Of a stretch of 64,000 nucleotides of DNA, positions 1-11,930 are shown piece by piece; position 1 is the first letter of the stretch; every line of letters starts with the position of its first letter. This stretch comes from Hydrangea macrophylla (lineage: Eukaryota; Streptophyta; Magnoliopsida; Cornales; Hydrangeaceae): assembly GCA_033977485.1 (NCBI GenBank), contig CM066994.1, positions 83,266,871 to 83,330,870 of the forward strand, given 5' to 3'. The position numbers and the translations under genes are program-made. The notes below the pieces were generated by a model. That model was given only the letters and a program-made list of their open reading frames with translations. It searched no databases and had not been told where the DNA came from.

Positions 1-1758
1 AAATCCCTACTTTTTCCATAAACCTTTCCCATTTTACCTTGTTTCTCCCAGAAACTCTAGTTTTGCAGTTCCCCCCCAGAAACTCTGCCCAACTCACCCA
101 AAAATACCTGTTTCTTTTAAAAACTTTATCGAAATCACCTATATTTCCCAGAAATCCCTATTTCCTAGAGACATTGCTAAAATTCACCCAGATTTCCCAA
201 AAATCTCTACTTATAAAATTTCCCAGATTCTCATTCCTCAAAGAGCAAACCTGTCTTCCTCACCCTCTCCATGATGGCGATCATCCTAGAAAGAAAAGTT
301 AGCACACTGTGTATGATTAGGACCTTACTTGCTTAACTGCTATATGCTAGAAGTAGGGGCATCATATAAATTAGGGCTTGTATCCGCATGCTTATCTCAT
401 ATGCATACACAATTCGTGTCAGCCTACATACACGCGCATCTTGTCAGTCTCACATGTGTCAATCCTACACATCAAATGCATACATGTCATCATCCTCACT
501 CATCTCAATCATTTTAAAGAAGTCGTATACATACTGCAACTGTCATCGGTTCGCATTGATAAATTCTTCAAAATTTTGATCATCTCTCCCCACTAAGAGT
601 CCATAAGAAGTATTTTGCACCTTTGTCGATTTGGGATTTTACTTCTATCTTAGTCCCAGATAAGGACACTTTTGTACCTCATTGGATTCATTGTCTTGTT
701 TGTGGACTGGCCCAGACCATCATAAACCCATCAAGGCCCAGGCCATGACACCGACGGCCGCATTCGCCTTCGCCATGATATCCAAGACCTCATCGGTCGA
801 AAAATCATCGAGCCATCGCCCATCTAACCTTATATCAACCAAAAAACCCCTGGCTTCATCGAACCTAAAACCCCTGGCTCATCTGTTCAAATGATCCCCT
901 TTCGCTAAGGCTCTTAAATGTTGAACTTGTGCAAGTGAAGTTGTGGTGTTTAGGACTTTTGCTAGCAAAGAAAAAGAGGACGCTCTTTAAAAAAAAGAAG
1001 GAATAAGCGAGTCACTGTGACACTCCATTTGAGACCAAGTCGAGTATGTTCTATGTTTTGAGTTTATTTCAAGTTTGGTCTTGTAGTTGAGTCTGTCTGT
1101 CATTGAGTTGTTATGGGTCTGTGTCGAGTAATGTAATCCCTCTCTAATGGAATGAAATCTCATTTTGCTTAACCTGATGTGTCTAGTCATAAATGTATGA
1201 ATCGCTGAACTGAAGTGTCACTTTTCAAATTACCATGGATATTACTATGCTAAAAAAATTCTTTTACATCAAAAAAAAAAAAAAAGAATCCTGAAAAGGT
1301 CAAAGTCAATTCCGTGCTAACGCCGATGAAGAGCCAAGAATTGAATAGTCTTACTTTAAGAATTTCAAAGATAATTTTTCTCAAATCTTGAAAAGACATA
1401 CTTGAAACTGACTTGGGACTTACCCAACACCTTTTTTCACCATTTCAAAGCCTTGGGCCCAACCCAATTGATAGCCATGCAATTCAGTGCAGACTTAGTC
1501 CTAGATGGTAGCCAAACATTTCAGTGAGTTTCATCTCTACTTTCAAAAAAAAAAAATAATCAAAAGAAAAGAAGAAGAAAAGAAAAAGAAAAAGAAAAAG
1601 AAAACCTCGCTAGGTTGAAAACCCGAAAAGGCGCCTAGGCAAAAGTTAGAGCTGAAAAGGTATTGATTTCCAAGATCTGACCCTAGCTAGTCAAAATGAT
1701 GGACAAAATGAAAGAAAGAAAATTTTGGTGATATAGGGAATTGTACACTTCAAGGTAC
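1..1758 (+). mobile_element. Left part of a Tat/Ogre-type 3' untranslated region
   Basis: No coding region is credible here. Bases 1-260 are a degenerate repeat built around 'cccagaaatctct / aaaatcaccca' phrases. Around 1560-1650 there is an (A/G)-rich run followed by 'cgctaggttgaaaacccg...gcgcctaggcaaaagtta'; the same phrase recurs at about 7470-7515 and 7560-7600, so this segment and 6987-12562 were one continuous region before the solo LTR at 1759 split them. Since 6987-12562 runs directly into a 3' LTR, I infer this is also 3' UTR of that Tat/Ogre-type element. The rest (300-1550) shows nothing I can name beyond a short A-run near 1271. Confidence 0.4.
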
Positions 1759-4700
1759 TGTTAGGGATATATACTAAAAGCCATACTTTATGTAGTTGAT
1801 TTATTATTCATTTAATAAAATCAGTTAATCCATTTTTATGAGAATCTTTGTGGGCAATATTTGTATTATATTGTTTATTTAATATTATGCATGTGTGTCT
1901 TTCATTCTACATAGTAGGTGGTTCGGTGTGTAGAGTTTGGCTTACACACGGAAGATCAGACCATCGGATCTTATAGAATGTAAGATTTTGGTTTACAGTC
2001 TTAGATGGATTGGACACACTATCAGTAGGACTGCAGCATGCTGTTGTAGTAGGTTTGTCTTGACTACGGGAAATGGTATAGTTTCAACTCACCATGTTGG
2101 TACACTTTGTGTATTAAACGGGACCGACTTGGGGTAATTATCTTTATACTGACTTATAAAATAATTAATACCTCATGACTATTATGAGTGCTTATGCTCT
2201 AATCCTAAGTTAATTTATAGACACGTACATTTGATATTTACACTTTGATCCCTAAAACGGTGAGATCCTTAAATGGGCCAATATCTCATTGGATTGGGTG
2301 ACAATATTAATTGTGTGGTGGATATTAATTAATGATGTAATCCATGTCTCAATTTTGAGATTGATGATATCCCCTTGAGAAAGCTTATAAGTTTTGATTA
2401 TGTCAAACCCTGCAGGTGGATTTTGTATCTGACATATCAGATAAGTTAAGCAGAGGATCTCAAGGAATTTTAAGAGATTAATTAAATATGATTGTCAGTA
2501 ATTATATTTAATTAATGGATATCTATAATCTTAACATGGGGAGATAATAAGCATTTAATAACATGGAGCTCGAAATATATTTTTGAGATAAGGGTAGGAG
2601 TGCAATTATAATTCTTTAGTGGTATGAATTATAATTTATGGAAATAGGAATCTGATTCAGTTCGAATTAGGGTTTCCTAATTCCATAAGGAAGCCTATTC
2701 CTTATTGACTTCTTATGGTCCCTATCGTAGCCTATATATATGCTGCTTTGGCTCTCTCATCTGTAATACCCGTAAATTCCGTCGTTAATAAAATCAGTAC
2801 CCGCATTTTTTTTGTTCGTATCTTTTAGTGTATGAATGTCGTAATTCCAGAACCTGATTGATACATGTACGTACTTAATTAGACTGCAAGTTTCAACTTC
2901 GGACTGACTCGGCACGCGAATCTATAAAATCTGTATCCAAACTAGAGTGGATTGCACGTGGATTCAGGTGACGGCTAAACTTTACCGATTTGGAAAGATG
3001 GTACACTAGGAATCTTGCCTAAATATAGAATTGTACTAACCTAACTACCCTAAACCCTATGGTCCATAGCACTGCCCAAACTAACCCCCATGACCCGCCG
3101 GATTTTACCACTCACTACCCAAACCGCCGGCCACATTCACACTCCCCAAGATCCCATTTCAAATCCATCCTATCCATCCCTATCTACTTCAATAGATTTT
3201 AGAATCTGTGTATCTGCATTGTGTGTTTATTTATAGAAGTATGGAGAGTGAGAGGGAACCACAGAAAGTGAGGGTTAGAGAGAGAGAGCTCGCCGGAGGA
3301 TTAAGTAAGAGAGAGAGAGAACCGAGGCTCCTCAGGTAAAACCCCCACCCTCTGTTTATTTTCATACACTCACACACCCTCCCTGGACCCTCTGGATGAT
3401 CCAAACAGAGCCTTAAGCTCTGAAAATGGCATAATCACCATCAAAGCTCCCTCACCGGAGCTCGTTTTCTCAAACTACACTAGATCCCCTAAATATTACA
3501 CCAAACAGACCATATAGGTCCCAGGAAGATCCCCTGCGACCGGCCTGAGGCCTGGACCACGTTTGGCCGGCCATGTACTCGATTATTCCTCAAGAAACCG
3601 AAAAGGATAAATCGTTCGTAGGAGCCTTAAACGAATAAACCATGAACCCAGCTCCTAGTATGTGATTAAGGGTCCCAAACCGGTCCTTTTCCCGTTGGTT
3701 TTAACCATTTACATGAAGAAACGAAAAAGTTATGAGGTTTTGAAGTTTTCCGGCAGAAACGGGGCTTGCCGGCGGCGAGTAGCTTCGCCGGAGAAGACAC
3801 CGGAACCCTAATGCTTTAAACGTTTGTACCCCAGGCTTAATCAGTTGTGCAAACCCGTTTTCATTCGGGTTATATCGTTTTAGTTCTATCGGGTCGGGTT
3901 CATTTAAAATAACCCGAAGGTCATTAAACCAAACGACGTCGTTTGGCGTCGGATCCAGCCAGATTTGGTTGAGTCTGGTTCGGGCTAACGAATCGGGTTA
4001 GTATGAGAGCTAATTTGGGTGTGGGTTTGGGTACACGGGTTGATCCATTTATTTAGTAAATAGAAGATCCGATTGGGACTCGGGTTGACCCGCGAGTTTT
4101 GGCCCTGGACTCTGTTGAGTCTGTATTCGGGTAACCCAATGGATCGGGTTGGATCTGGGTTTGACCCGCGGGCCTTTACTTGTAATTATAATTATTTGTT
4201 TTATATATTAATTATTCTGTTAATCTTAATTAAGGTTTTATTATATGTTTTTATATTATTAATTATTCTGTTAATCCTAATTAGTGTTCTATTAATCTGT
4301 TTTAGTAATAATTGGTATATATTAACTGAGATTAGTATATAAATATATTATTTATGATATATTGGATATTAATAAATAATTATAAATAAATTATTAGTAG
4401 TTTTGAAAAATTGTTTTAATTAGTAAAAATCTAAAAATGGTTTCAATAATACTATAAATTATATTTTAATAAATTGCAGTATTATTTTTGATAATATTCT
4501 TATATTATGAAATTTATGAAATTTTATTATATGATATACTTATTATTTATTGGTTTAAATAAATAATAAGTAAATGTTTTAAATAAAAATAATTAGGTAA
4601 TAAATACCTAATGACCACTTTTAAATATAGGAAAATTTTATAAAAATTTTCCTAGGGCCTAGTACCTTTACATTATGAATTATTATGTATAAAACCCAAC

Positions 4701-5285
4701 TTTAGTATTTTTAATAATTATTAATTACTTATAAAGTATTCGTTCGATTATACTTTAATTATTTAAAATACCTAACGAGCCCCGAAAATTATAAGAAAAA
4801 TACTACTAGCCTAATCTAAGGCCTAGTATTTAATAAAAATATTTGTAAGGGTCAAATGTCTCCCTAAACTATATTTTATAATTATCGGACCCCGTAGTCT
4901 ATAATTAGACGATTTAAACTTCAGAGATTCATAACAAATAAACCGTAGCTCAGAAAAATACGCGGTCAGTTCTTAGAGTCTTAGAATAATGTCTAGATCA
5001 TCCCCTTAAAGTTTGGTGACCTTTCAACACGGTCAAAAATACAGCTTATATTTAGGGCCCAAACTGGTATAGAAAACCCAGCCTTTTATGCGGCGGACTC
5101 TGATTTGAGTCTAGTCAATGGCGTTGGACTCAGAATGATGTTTAGATCATCATGTTGAGGTTTAGGAACCCACCCGGCACAATTACCATTATGCCCCTGA
5201 TTTTAGTAAGCTTATTAATCAACGTTCTATGTAATTTTATACTTTGTAGGAACCGCTACGCTTACTGTTATGCACCCGCATTGAG

Positions 5286-5304
5286 GTGAGTCGCCCTAAC
5301 TCAC
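5286..5304 (+). promoter_or_regulatory. 5' splice-site-like GTGAGT in a small hairpin (LTR A)
   Basis: GTGAGT at 5286-5291 follows gag and is a strong match to a plant 5' splice site. ACTCAC at 5299-5304 is its exact reverse complement, with a 7-base loop ending in CTAA, followed by ttgg. A pyrimidine-rich stretch ending tgtag lies 38 bp upstream of the donor, so this could be the end of a mini-exon (5248-5285). The same GTGAGT-CTAA-CTCACT-GG block recurs in other LTRs of the window. Splicing is inferred, not shown. Confidence 0.45.
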
Positions 5305-5656
5305 TTGGTATATTATAGAATTATTCTTTGATCATATATGTATGCCCAGTACGTCCTGCGTGGACGAAGTTGATAAGTACGATTTTATGTAGATGTTGAG
5401 ATTGTTCTTATATAATGAACGCATGTTAGTTAACTATACTCCATGCTTAGTTAATAATCGCTGATATTCTTGTTTATCATGATTTCTGTTTCTATAGTCA
5501 CATGAACATTCATATGAACATGGTCGAGTCTTGATGTCAACATTGACATCTGCATGGTTAGTCACGGGGACTAACCTAGTCATATCAATATATACATTGA
5601 ATGGACCGCGGTGGTCCGAGTGGTACAGTCAAGTAAATGGGAACAACGATGAAACT

Positions 5657-5941
5657 GCTATAGGGCCCTGCTAGGCGACGATAGCCATAGTTTCCATTGA
5701 AATCATTGAAGTTATGCATGAATTGATGGTTGATACGCTATAGGGCCCTGCTAGGTGACGATAACAATGTATCCATCAGAATACAATAGTTACCTTTCAA
5801 ATGCTATAGGGCCCTGCTAGGCGACGATAGCGCTGTAACTATTCTATTCTCCCGGCAAGGTCACGAGGACCTAAGAGTCCAATGATTACACTCTTTTTAA
5901 AACCAAAACTGCTATAGGGCCCTGCTAGGCGACGATAGCAA
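5657..5941 (+). repeat. Four dispersed copies of a ~29-bp motif in LTR A
   Basis: The motif opens 'gctatagggccctgctagg' and closes 'gacgatagc'. Copies begin at about 5657, 5737, 5803 and 5912 and are separated by unrelated sequence of 40-80 bp. Each has short inverted ends (gctat/atagc) and an internal perfect palindrome agggccct. One copy differs at two positions; the others look identical. The other LTRs of this superfamily carry different repeat families at the corresponding place. Confidence 0.8.
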
Positions 5942-6096
5942 CGTAATCATTCTACTCTAAGCTAACGGCGTTACACTGGTAATGTAACAAGTCACATGAG
6001 TCGGTTGTGGTGTCCATGGTCGAGTTAAAGTTGAATATATCGATAATGCATTGTGTCGTCATTCTACCATGTCATATGCTTATTTAATGTTGGTTC

Positions 6097-6348
6097 ATGA
6101 TATTGTTATACTTGTATATCCTTAAATGTATTAGGAGTGATCGGTTAAGACAATTTCACTTAGCTTCAAAAGATAACGGCTCCTCCCCTGCCCTGGACAT
6201 TTTATGTCTAGGTTATAATGAGGAGAGCTATCAAGGTAACAATGAAGATGCATATCACTATCCTCAGGATGGGAACTATCAGGAAGGTGATCCTGAGGCA
6301 GACTATCAGGAAGAGTTCAATAACGAGGGTTACGGGTTTGCCAGTTAG
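6097..6348 (+). CDS. Short acidic, Tyr-rich ORF embedded near the end of LTR A
   Basis: Not a recognised protein. The part that looks real begins around 6190 and reads as tyrosines spaced through Asp/Glu/Gln/Gly (for example HYPQDGNYQEG), ending GFAS-stop. Equivalent frames occur in two other LTRs: YYPEEEY...YAS-stop ending at 31148 and at about 43685. In all three the stop is 280-325 bp before the LTR end. The ATG at 6097 is only the first in-frame one; the N-terminal hydrophobic residues are not shared, so a spliced upstream exon is as likely. It could be a relic exon captured by an ancestral LTR. Confidence 0.3.
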   Translation: MILLYLYILKCIRSDRLRQFHLASKDNGSSPALDILCLGYNEESYQGNNEDAYHYPQDGNYQEGDPEADYQEEFNNEGYGFAS

Positions 6349-7662
6349 AAGAAGGACCCTAGCCTCTTTCCGTATTAAGACTTCTTTTATGTTTTAACTA
6401 TCTTTTGGTTGATGTAATATTTTAAGTGGCGTTAATCGCCCAAATTTATCTTTTGTGGTTTTCATTTTGAACTTCTGTAATAGCTTAAGTAGCAAAACAC
6501 TTTAAGTTCCCCCATGAATACCATTAGACGCCTTTGCAAATTCCTTACTCTGATATATATTTTGTTAGTATGTTGCACGGACAAGTCAGTTTTATGTAAC
6601 TCATCATTCCCTACGGGTCCAGAAAGGAAATTTTAAATTTTCCCTATTTTTGGCTACTCCGGGGCGTGACATCCTCAGTTTGCATTTTTCCATCAAGAGT
6701 ATTATAACTCAAAATAGAAAAGAGAGCGTAAAAAGTGAGAGCAGAAATACACATGATTGCGAAGGAGCCCATACTCAGTTTGATATTTTGGCAGCAAAGG
6801 AATACGGTAAAATATCGTGAGCTGTTATCAAGCCCGTGTTCTTGATTCATCTACTACAGTAATTCGTTTTAGCAGTTTAAGGTAACCCTAGTTCCGCCCT
6901 TAAAGGGTTATTGTAGTTTTCACGTAATTTATGCAGTACCATACTGTGCGTCAACGGATTCTGGGAACGCAGTTCCTAATAGGTACATCATGAGAATGTG
7001 TCTAGATCATATTTCAAAAGCTCCGAACGACCACAAACAAATTCTGAGAGCTGACATGCACATTATGAAATTTTAAGATCGTGATCAAAAGATCTCACAT
7101 GAATCAACTATGTGAAAAGAAAAATTGACTGGCAAGGCGAAAGTGAGAAGGATCAATCCTCAAAACAAAACAAAAACAAAAAGAAAAAGAAAAAGAAAGG
7201 AAAGGAAGATCAAAAGTGAATCCTCTTATTCAAGGCTACCACAAGTGACCCAAAGTTGAACTAGTATGATGATTGGTTTGAAAACCCCCTTTTCTTTCAA
7301 GCCTCGCCTTGAGCTACGCTCGACCTGATTTCCACTCGAGGATTCATAGGAAACTGTATAGGTTCGATCAACACCAATATTAATCCCTCTTCTTTCAAGG
7401 TCCTAGCCCGAACTACGTTGGACCTAATCCCCACTCGGGGGTACGTAGGCAGATATTCAAAAAGAAAAGAAGAATCGCTCGCTAGGTCAAAAATCCAAAG
7501 GGACGCCTAGGCAAAATTCAGAGTTAAATTCAAGGTGAGCAATAACAAAAGAGAGAAAAGAGCTCACTAGGTCACCTCACTTGTGCCTAGGTAAAAGTTA
7601 TGAGCATTTGATAGATTAAAGTCACGGTCCTTGCCTCAAGCCAGAAAATCACCTTCCACACT

Positions 7663-7862
7663 AGGGGCAAACTTCGGCTACCTGCCTTGTTTGCTTGAAT
7701 TTTACTATCTATCCTTCATACAAGGGGCAAACTTCGGTCACCTACCTCGTTTGCCCAAAACCTACAATAAACCATTGTCCAAACTAGGGGCAAACTTCGG
7801 TCACCCACCTCGTTTATCTCTGAATTCTACTTCGTACACCTCAAACTAGGGGCAAACTCCAT
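7663..7862 (+). repeat. Tandem array, ~62-bp unit, 4 copies
   Basis: The core 'aggggcaaacttcgg' begins at 7663, 7723, 7786 and 7848 (spacing 60, 63, 62). The rest of the unit is a loosely conserved 'tcacctacctcgtttgc' phrase plus variable sequence. The last copy is cut after 'ggggcaaactcc'. The same 'gaggggcaaac' is the tract immediately before the 3' LTR at 12563, so the array probably arose by amplification of sequence like the polypurine tract neighbourhood. Confidence 0.8.
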
Positions 7863-8419
7863 TTGCCTAACACGATCCCTTCACACCAAGGGCGAGTTTT
7901 CAAGTCACCAAGCTGTTTTGAAAGTTTTTAAAATGGAGTATCTTTTATTCTATAAGCTAAGGCACTAATTCAAAGCACATCCTGGGAAAAGTAGAGAATC
8001 GACTAGATCAGTAGGGAGAAATTTTCAAAAATCAGATTTATCAGCAAAGTGCTATCATATTGAGATGAGGAGTGAACATAAAAGATGAGCGGTACATTAT
8101 TTATGACAAATCCACATCAAATCTTGGCAAGTCGAGCTTCTTCAAATTTGGTGTCAAATGTGTCGCCCTTGTACGTGCGTCGATGTCTGTCACTTTTTGA
8201 GTCTGTCGTAGTCTCAAATGTGTAAGTCAACAGTGACTAATAATGAATTGTTCAAATCAAGTTATATTTTTTTTAAGAGCATTCCAAGGACAACACAAGC
8301 AGGAGAACCAAACACTATTACTGCACCAGTCAAGGCGTCGGCATGAGAAGTGTCCAAACTTGGGACAAATGCGCATTTTATCCCTTTCCAAACTGCCGAA
8401 AGTTAACCATCATCTCCTA

Positions 8420-8545
8420 GCAACATAAGTCCATGAGTGGCTTTTGATCACCTTTCTTTGTTCAAGCAACATGAGTCAATGAGTGGCTGTTGATCATCTT
8501 TCTTCGTTCATGCAACATAAGTCCATGAGTGGCTGCTGTTGATCA
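8420..8545 (+). repeat. Three-copy repeat containing 'catgagtggct'
   Basis: Three imperfect copies of about 50 bp: 'aacataagtccatgagtggc' followed by 'tgatcatctttcttcgttc'. The copies differ by a few substitutions and a 3-bp 'gct' expansion in the last. Non-coding. Confidence 0.65.
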
Positions 8546-8714
8546 TTGTCCTCCACCAATGTCAAATCCATAGCCGCCACAGATCACCTGCGAATAGAAT
8601 CATACCTTTACTCCTATCAGTGGGCGTATTGCCTTCTTCCCTAGTAGAGTACATCTTATCCATTCCTCCCCAGTAGAGTCGCTTCATCCCTAGTAGGCTT
8701 ATCGATTAATACAT

Positions 8715-9345
8715 CGTCAGTCCAATCGATGACAGTCACAGTAGTTCACTGTCGACTCGTCATCTCGATTCTTCTGATCATGGTTAGTCCAACCGTTAAT
8801 ACAATCTATGACGGTCACAGTAGTTCACTGTCAACTCATTATCTCAATTCGTACATTGTCAGTCCAATCCATGACAGTCATAGTAGTTTACTATTGACTC
8901 GTCATCTCGATTTATGCATCGTCAGTTCAATCCATGACAGTCACAGTAGTTTAGTGTTGACTCATCATCTCGATTCGTGCATGGCCAGTCCAATCCATGA
9001 CAGTCACAGTAGTTCACTGTCAACTCGTCATCTCGATTCGTACATTATCATTCCTTCTGATCACGGTTAGTCCAACCGTTGATCCAATCTATGACGGTCA
9101 CAGTAGTTCACTGTCGACTCGTCATCTCGATTCGTACATTGTCAATCCAATCCATGACAGTCACAGTAGTTCACTGTCGATGCGTCGTCTCAATTTGTAC
9201 ATCGTCAGTTCAATCTATGACAGTCATAGTAGTTCACTGTAGACTCGTCATCTCAATTAGTACATCGTTAGTTCAATCTGTGACAGTCATAGTAGTTCAC
9301 TATCGACTCGTCATCTCGATTTATACATCGTCAATTCGTTAGTCA
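8715..9345 (+). repeat. Tandem array, 63-bp unit, about 9 copies
   Basis: The unit contains 'tccaatccatgacagtc', 'acagtagttcactgtcgac' and 'cgtcatctcgattcgtaca'. Cores recur at roughly 63-bp steps, with two longer units (about 80-92 bp) carrying an extra 'ttctgatca(c/t)ggttagtcc' insert. Each unit holds a perfect small inverted repeat, acagt-agttc-actgt. Because 63 is a multiple of 3 the array is open in several frames, producing repetitive ORFs that I do not regard as genes. Confidence 0.85.
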
Positions 9346-9394
9346 TCATTAGTTTATACTCATTCTCATTCAAAATATGTAGTGTTCATCGTTC

Positions 9395-9775
9395 CCTCTT
9401 GATTAAGGCAAATCTATTGTCGTCAGTCCTCTAGATTGAAGTAAATCCTTCATTGTCAGCCCTCTAGATTGAGGCAAATTTATTATCATCAGCCCTTTAG
9501 ATTGAGGCAAATCCTTCATTGTCAACCCTCTATATTGAGGCAAATTTGTTATCATTAGCCCTCTAGATTGAGGCAAATCCTTCATGGCCAACCCTCTAGA
9601 TTGAGACAAATCTGTTGTCATCAGCCCTTTAGATTGAGGCAAATCCTTTGTTGTCATCCCTCTAGTTTGAGGCAAATCTGTTATAGTCAACCCTCTAAAT
9701 TGAGGCAAATCTTTCACTGTCAGCCCTCTAAATTGAGGCAAATCCTTCATTATAGACCCTCTAGATTAAGGTAGG
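9395..9775 (+). repeat. Tandem array, ~33-bp unit, about 11 copies
   Basis: The unit is 'ccctctagattgaggcaaat' followed by a variable 'ccttcattgtcag' part, repeating every 32-34 bp. Even and odd copies alternate between 'ccttcattgtca' and 'ctgttatcatca', suggesting a 66-bp higher-order dimer. Both strands stay open because the unit is 11 codons long; the minus strand would read 11-residue repeats with DLPQSRGL, which is a by-product of the array. Confidence 0.85.
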
Positions 9776-10174
9776 ACTTTCGTGTCCATCAGTTATCTTA
9801 GGCTACCCCATCTCCTCTTTGATATCTGGGACTTCCATGTCCTTCAATCATCTTAGGGATTCTATGTCCATCATTAGTGCTTCCACATCCGTCAATCATC
9901 TTGGAGGCCTGAATAGGCTTTTTGGACTGACCATTGCAAGATTTGATCAACCGTAAGAGATTCAGATTTGAATCCTGGTTCTCGGTTAAGAATTTAAAAT
10001 AGTTAAGAGAGATTCTCAGAGAATCCCCTACCATCCCCAGCAGAAGTCTGAACCAAATTTTTGGATTGGTCATCATAAGAATCGGCCAACGATTGAAAAA
10101 CACCGCCAACAGTCAAAAGACACCGACTCCTAGGGCAACCATTGTCTATTCACAATCCAAGGCTCCGTGTCCGT

Positions 10175-11930
10175 TGGTTATCATAAGCCTCCTCGCTTAT
10201 TGTGAATTTTCTCACCTATCACTTATCGTGAGCTTCCTCACTCCTTTATCAAAAATTGTGAGCCCCCTCACCTACCCATCGGTTATCGTAAGCTTCAACG
10301 CCTATCGCTTATCGTGAGCTTCCTCACTCCTTTGTCCAAAATTATGGGCCCTATAACATACCCGTTGGTTATCGTGAGCTTCCTTGCCTGTCGCTTATCG
10401 TGAGCTCTCTCACTTATTATGAGCTTCCTTACTCATTTGTCCAAAATTGTGAGCTTTCTCACTTATCGTGAGCTTCCTCACTCCTTTGTCCAAAATCGTG
10501 AGCTTCTTCACTTATCGTGAGCTTCCTCACTCCTTTGTCCAAAAAATCATGAGCTTCTTTACTTATCGTGAGCCTCCTCACTCATTCGTTCGAAATTGTC
10601 ATCTTTCTCACTTATCATGAGCTTTCTCACTCCTTTGTCCAAAATCATGAGCTTTCTCACTTATCGTGAGCTTCCTCACTCCTTTGTCCAAAATCGTGAG
10701 CTTCTTCACTTATCATGAGCCTCTTCACTCCTTCGTCTATAATCGTTAGCTTTCTCTCTTATCATGAGCTTCCTCACTCCTTTGTCCAAAATTGTGAGCT
10801 TTCTCACTTATCGTCAACTTCCTCACTCCTTTATCCAAAATCGTGAGCTTTCTCACTTATCGTGAACTTCCTCACTCCTTTGTCCAAAATTATAAGCTTT
10901 CTCACTTATTGTGAGCTTCCTCACTCTTTTATCCAAAATCGTGAGCTTCTTCACTTATCGTGAGCCTCCTTACTCCTTCATCCAAAATCGTGAGCTTCCT
11001 CAATCCTTTATCCAAAATCGTGAGCTTTCTCACTTTTTTGTCCGAAATCGTGAGCTTCTTTACTTATCGTAAGCTTCCTCGCTTATCGTGAGCTTCCTCA
11101 CTCCTTGTCCAAAATTGTGACGTTTCTCACTTATCATGAGCTTCCTCACTCCTTTATCCAAAATCATGAGCTTTCTCACTTATCGTGAGCTTCCTCACTC
11201 CTTTGTTCGAAATCGTGAACTTCTTCACTTATCGTGAGCTTCCTCGCTTATCGTGAGCTTCTTCACTTATAGTGAGCATCTTCACTCCTTCATATAAAAT
11301 CGTGAGCTTTTTCACTTATCGTGAGCTTCCTCACTCCTTTGTCCAAAATCGTGAGCTTCCTCACTCTTTTATCCAAAATTGTGAGCTTTCTCACTCCTTT
11401 GTCCAAAATTGTGAGCTTCTTCAATTATCGTGAGCCTCCTCACTCTTTCGTCCAAAATCGTGAGCTTCCTCAATCATTTATCCAAATCGTGAGCTTCTTC
11501 ACTTATCGTAAGCTTCCTCGCTTATCGTGAGCTTCCTCACTCCTTTTTCTAAAATTGTGAGCTTTCTCACTTATCGTGAGCTTCCTCATTCCTTCGTCCA
11601 AAATTGTGAGCTTTCTCACTTATCGTGAGCTTCCTCACTCCTTTGTCTGAAATCGTGAACTTCTTCACTTATCGTGAGCTTCCTCGCTTATCATGAGCTT
11701 CCTCACTCCTTTGTCCAAAATAGTGAGCTTTCTCACTGATCGTGATCTTCCTTACTCCTTTGTGCAAAATCGTGAGCTTTCTCACTTATCGTGAGCTTCC
11801 TCACTCCTTTGTCCAAAATTGTGAGCTTTCTCACTTATCGTGAGCTTCCTCACTCCTTTGTCCAAATTTATGAGCACCCTCACCTACCCATTTGCTATTG
11901 TGAGCTTTCTCGCTTGTCGGTTATCATAAA
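10175..11930 (+). repeat. Tandem array, 49-bp unit, over 30 copies
   Basis: The unit is two related halves: 'cttatcgtgagcttcctcac' and 'aaaatcgtgagctttctca', joined by 'tcctttgtcc'. Copies vary by substitutions and by loss of one half. Each half contains a perfect inverted repeat gtgag-cttc/cttt-ctcac, so the array is a run of some sixty potential small hairpins. It forms about 1.75 kb of the 3' UTR. Confidence 0.9.

Larger units (their letters stand above)
2762..6671 (+). mobile_element. 3.9-kb solo LTR A, Ty3/gypsy (Tekay-like family)
   Basis: Starts TGTAATACCC and ends ggggcgtgACA, the same ends as the LTRs at 22783 and 41720. One of those is followed by an initiator-Met primer site, which identifies the family as Ty3/gypsy. 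Flanks are tcatc (2757-2761) and tcctc (6672-6676), a target duplication with one mismatch. A promoter-like stretch with a (GA)-rich leader lies near 3226-3320. Downstream are a donor-like cag|gtaaaa near 3330, a possible 38-bp exon 5248-5285 between tgtag and gag|GTGAGT, four copies of a 'gctatagggccct' repeat, and a short acidic ORF. 4180-5200 is AT-rich and otherwise featureless. Confidence 0.8.
1759..6981 (+). mobile_element. Solo LTR of an unassigned LTR retrotransposon, split by a second LTR
   Basis: The element begins TGTTAGG and ends CCTAATA (one step from the perfect inverted terminus CCTAACA). It is flanked by identical 5-bp duplications ggtac at 1754-1758 and 6982-6986. Its own sequence is 1759-2761 plus about 6677-6981, roughly 1.3 kb, and has no coding region, so it is best read as a solo LTR left by LTR-LTR recombination. 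The terminus and 5-bp duplication are diagnostic for an LTR element; lineage (Copia or Gypsy) is not determined. Confidence 0.75.

Noticed and set aside
8729..9750. Repetitive proteins encoded by the 63- and 33-bp arrays
   Set aside because: Unit lengths are multiples of three, which keeps several frames open on both strands; no start context or conserved frame preference.
10175..11930. CRISPR-like array
   Set aside because: Contiguous monomers without unique spacers, in a plant retrotransposon 3' UTR.
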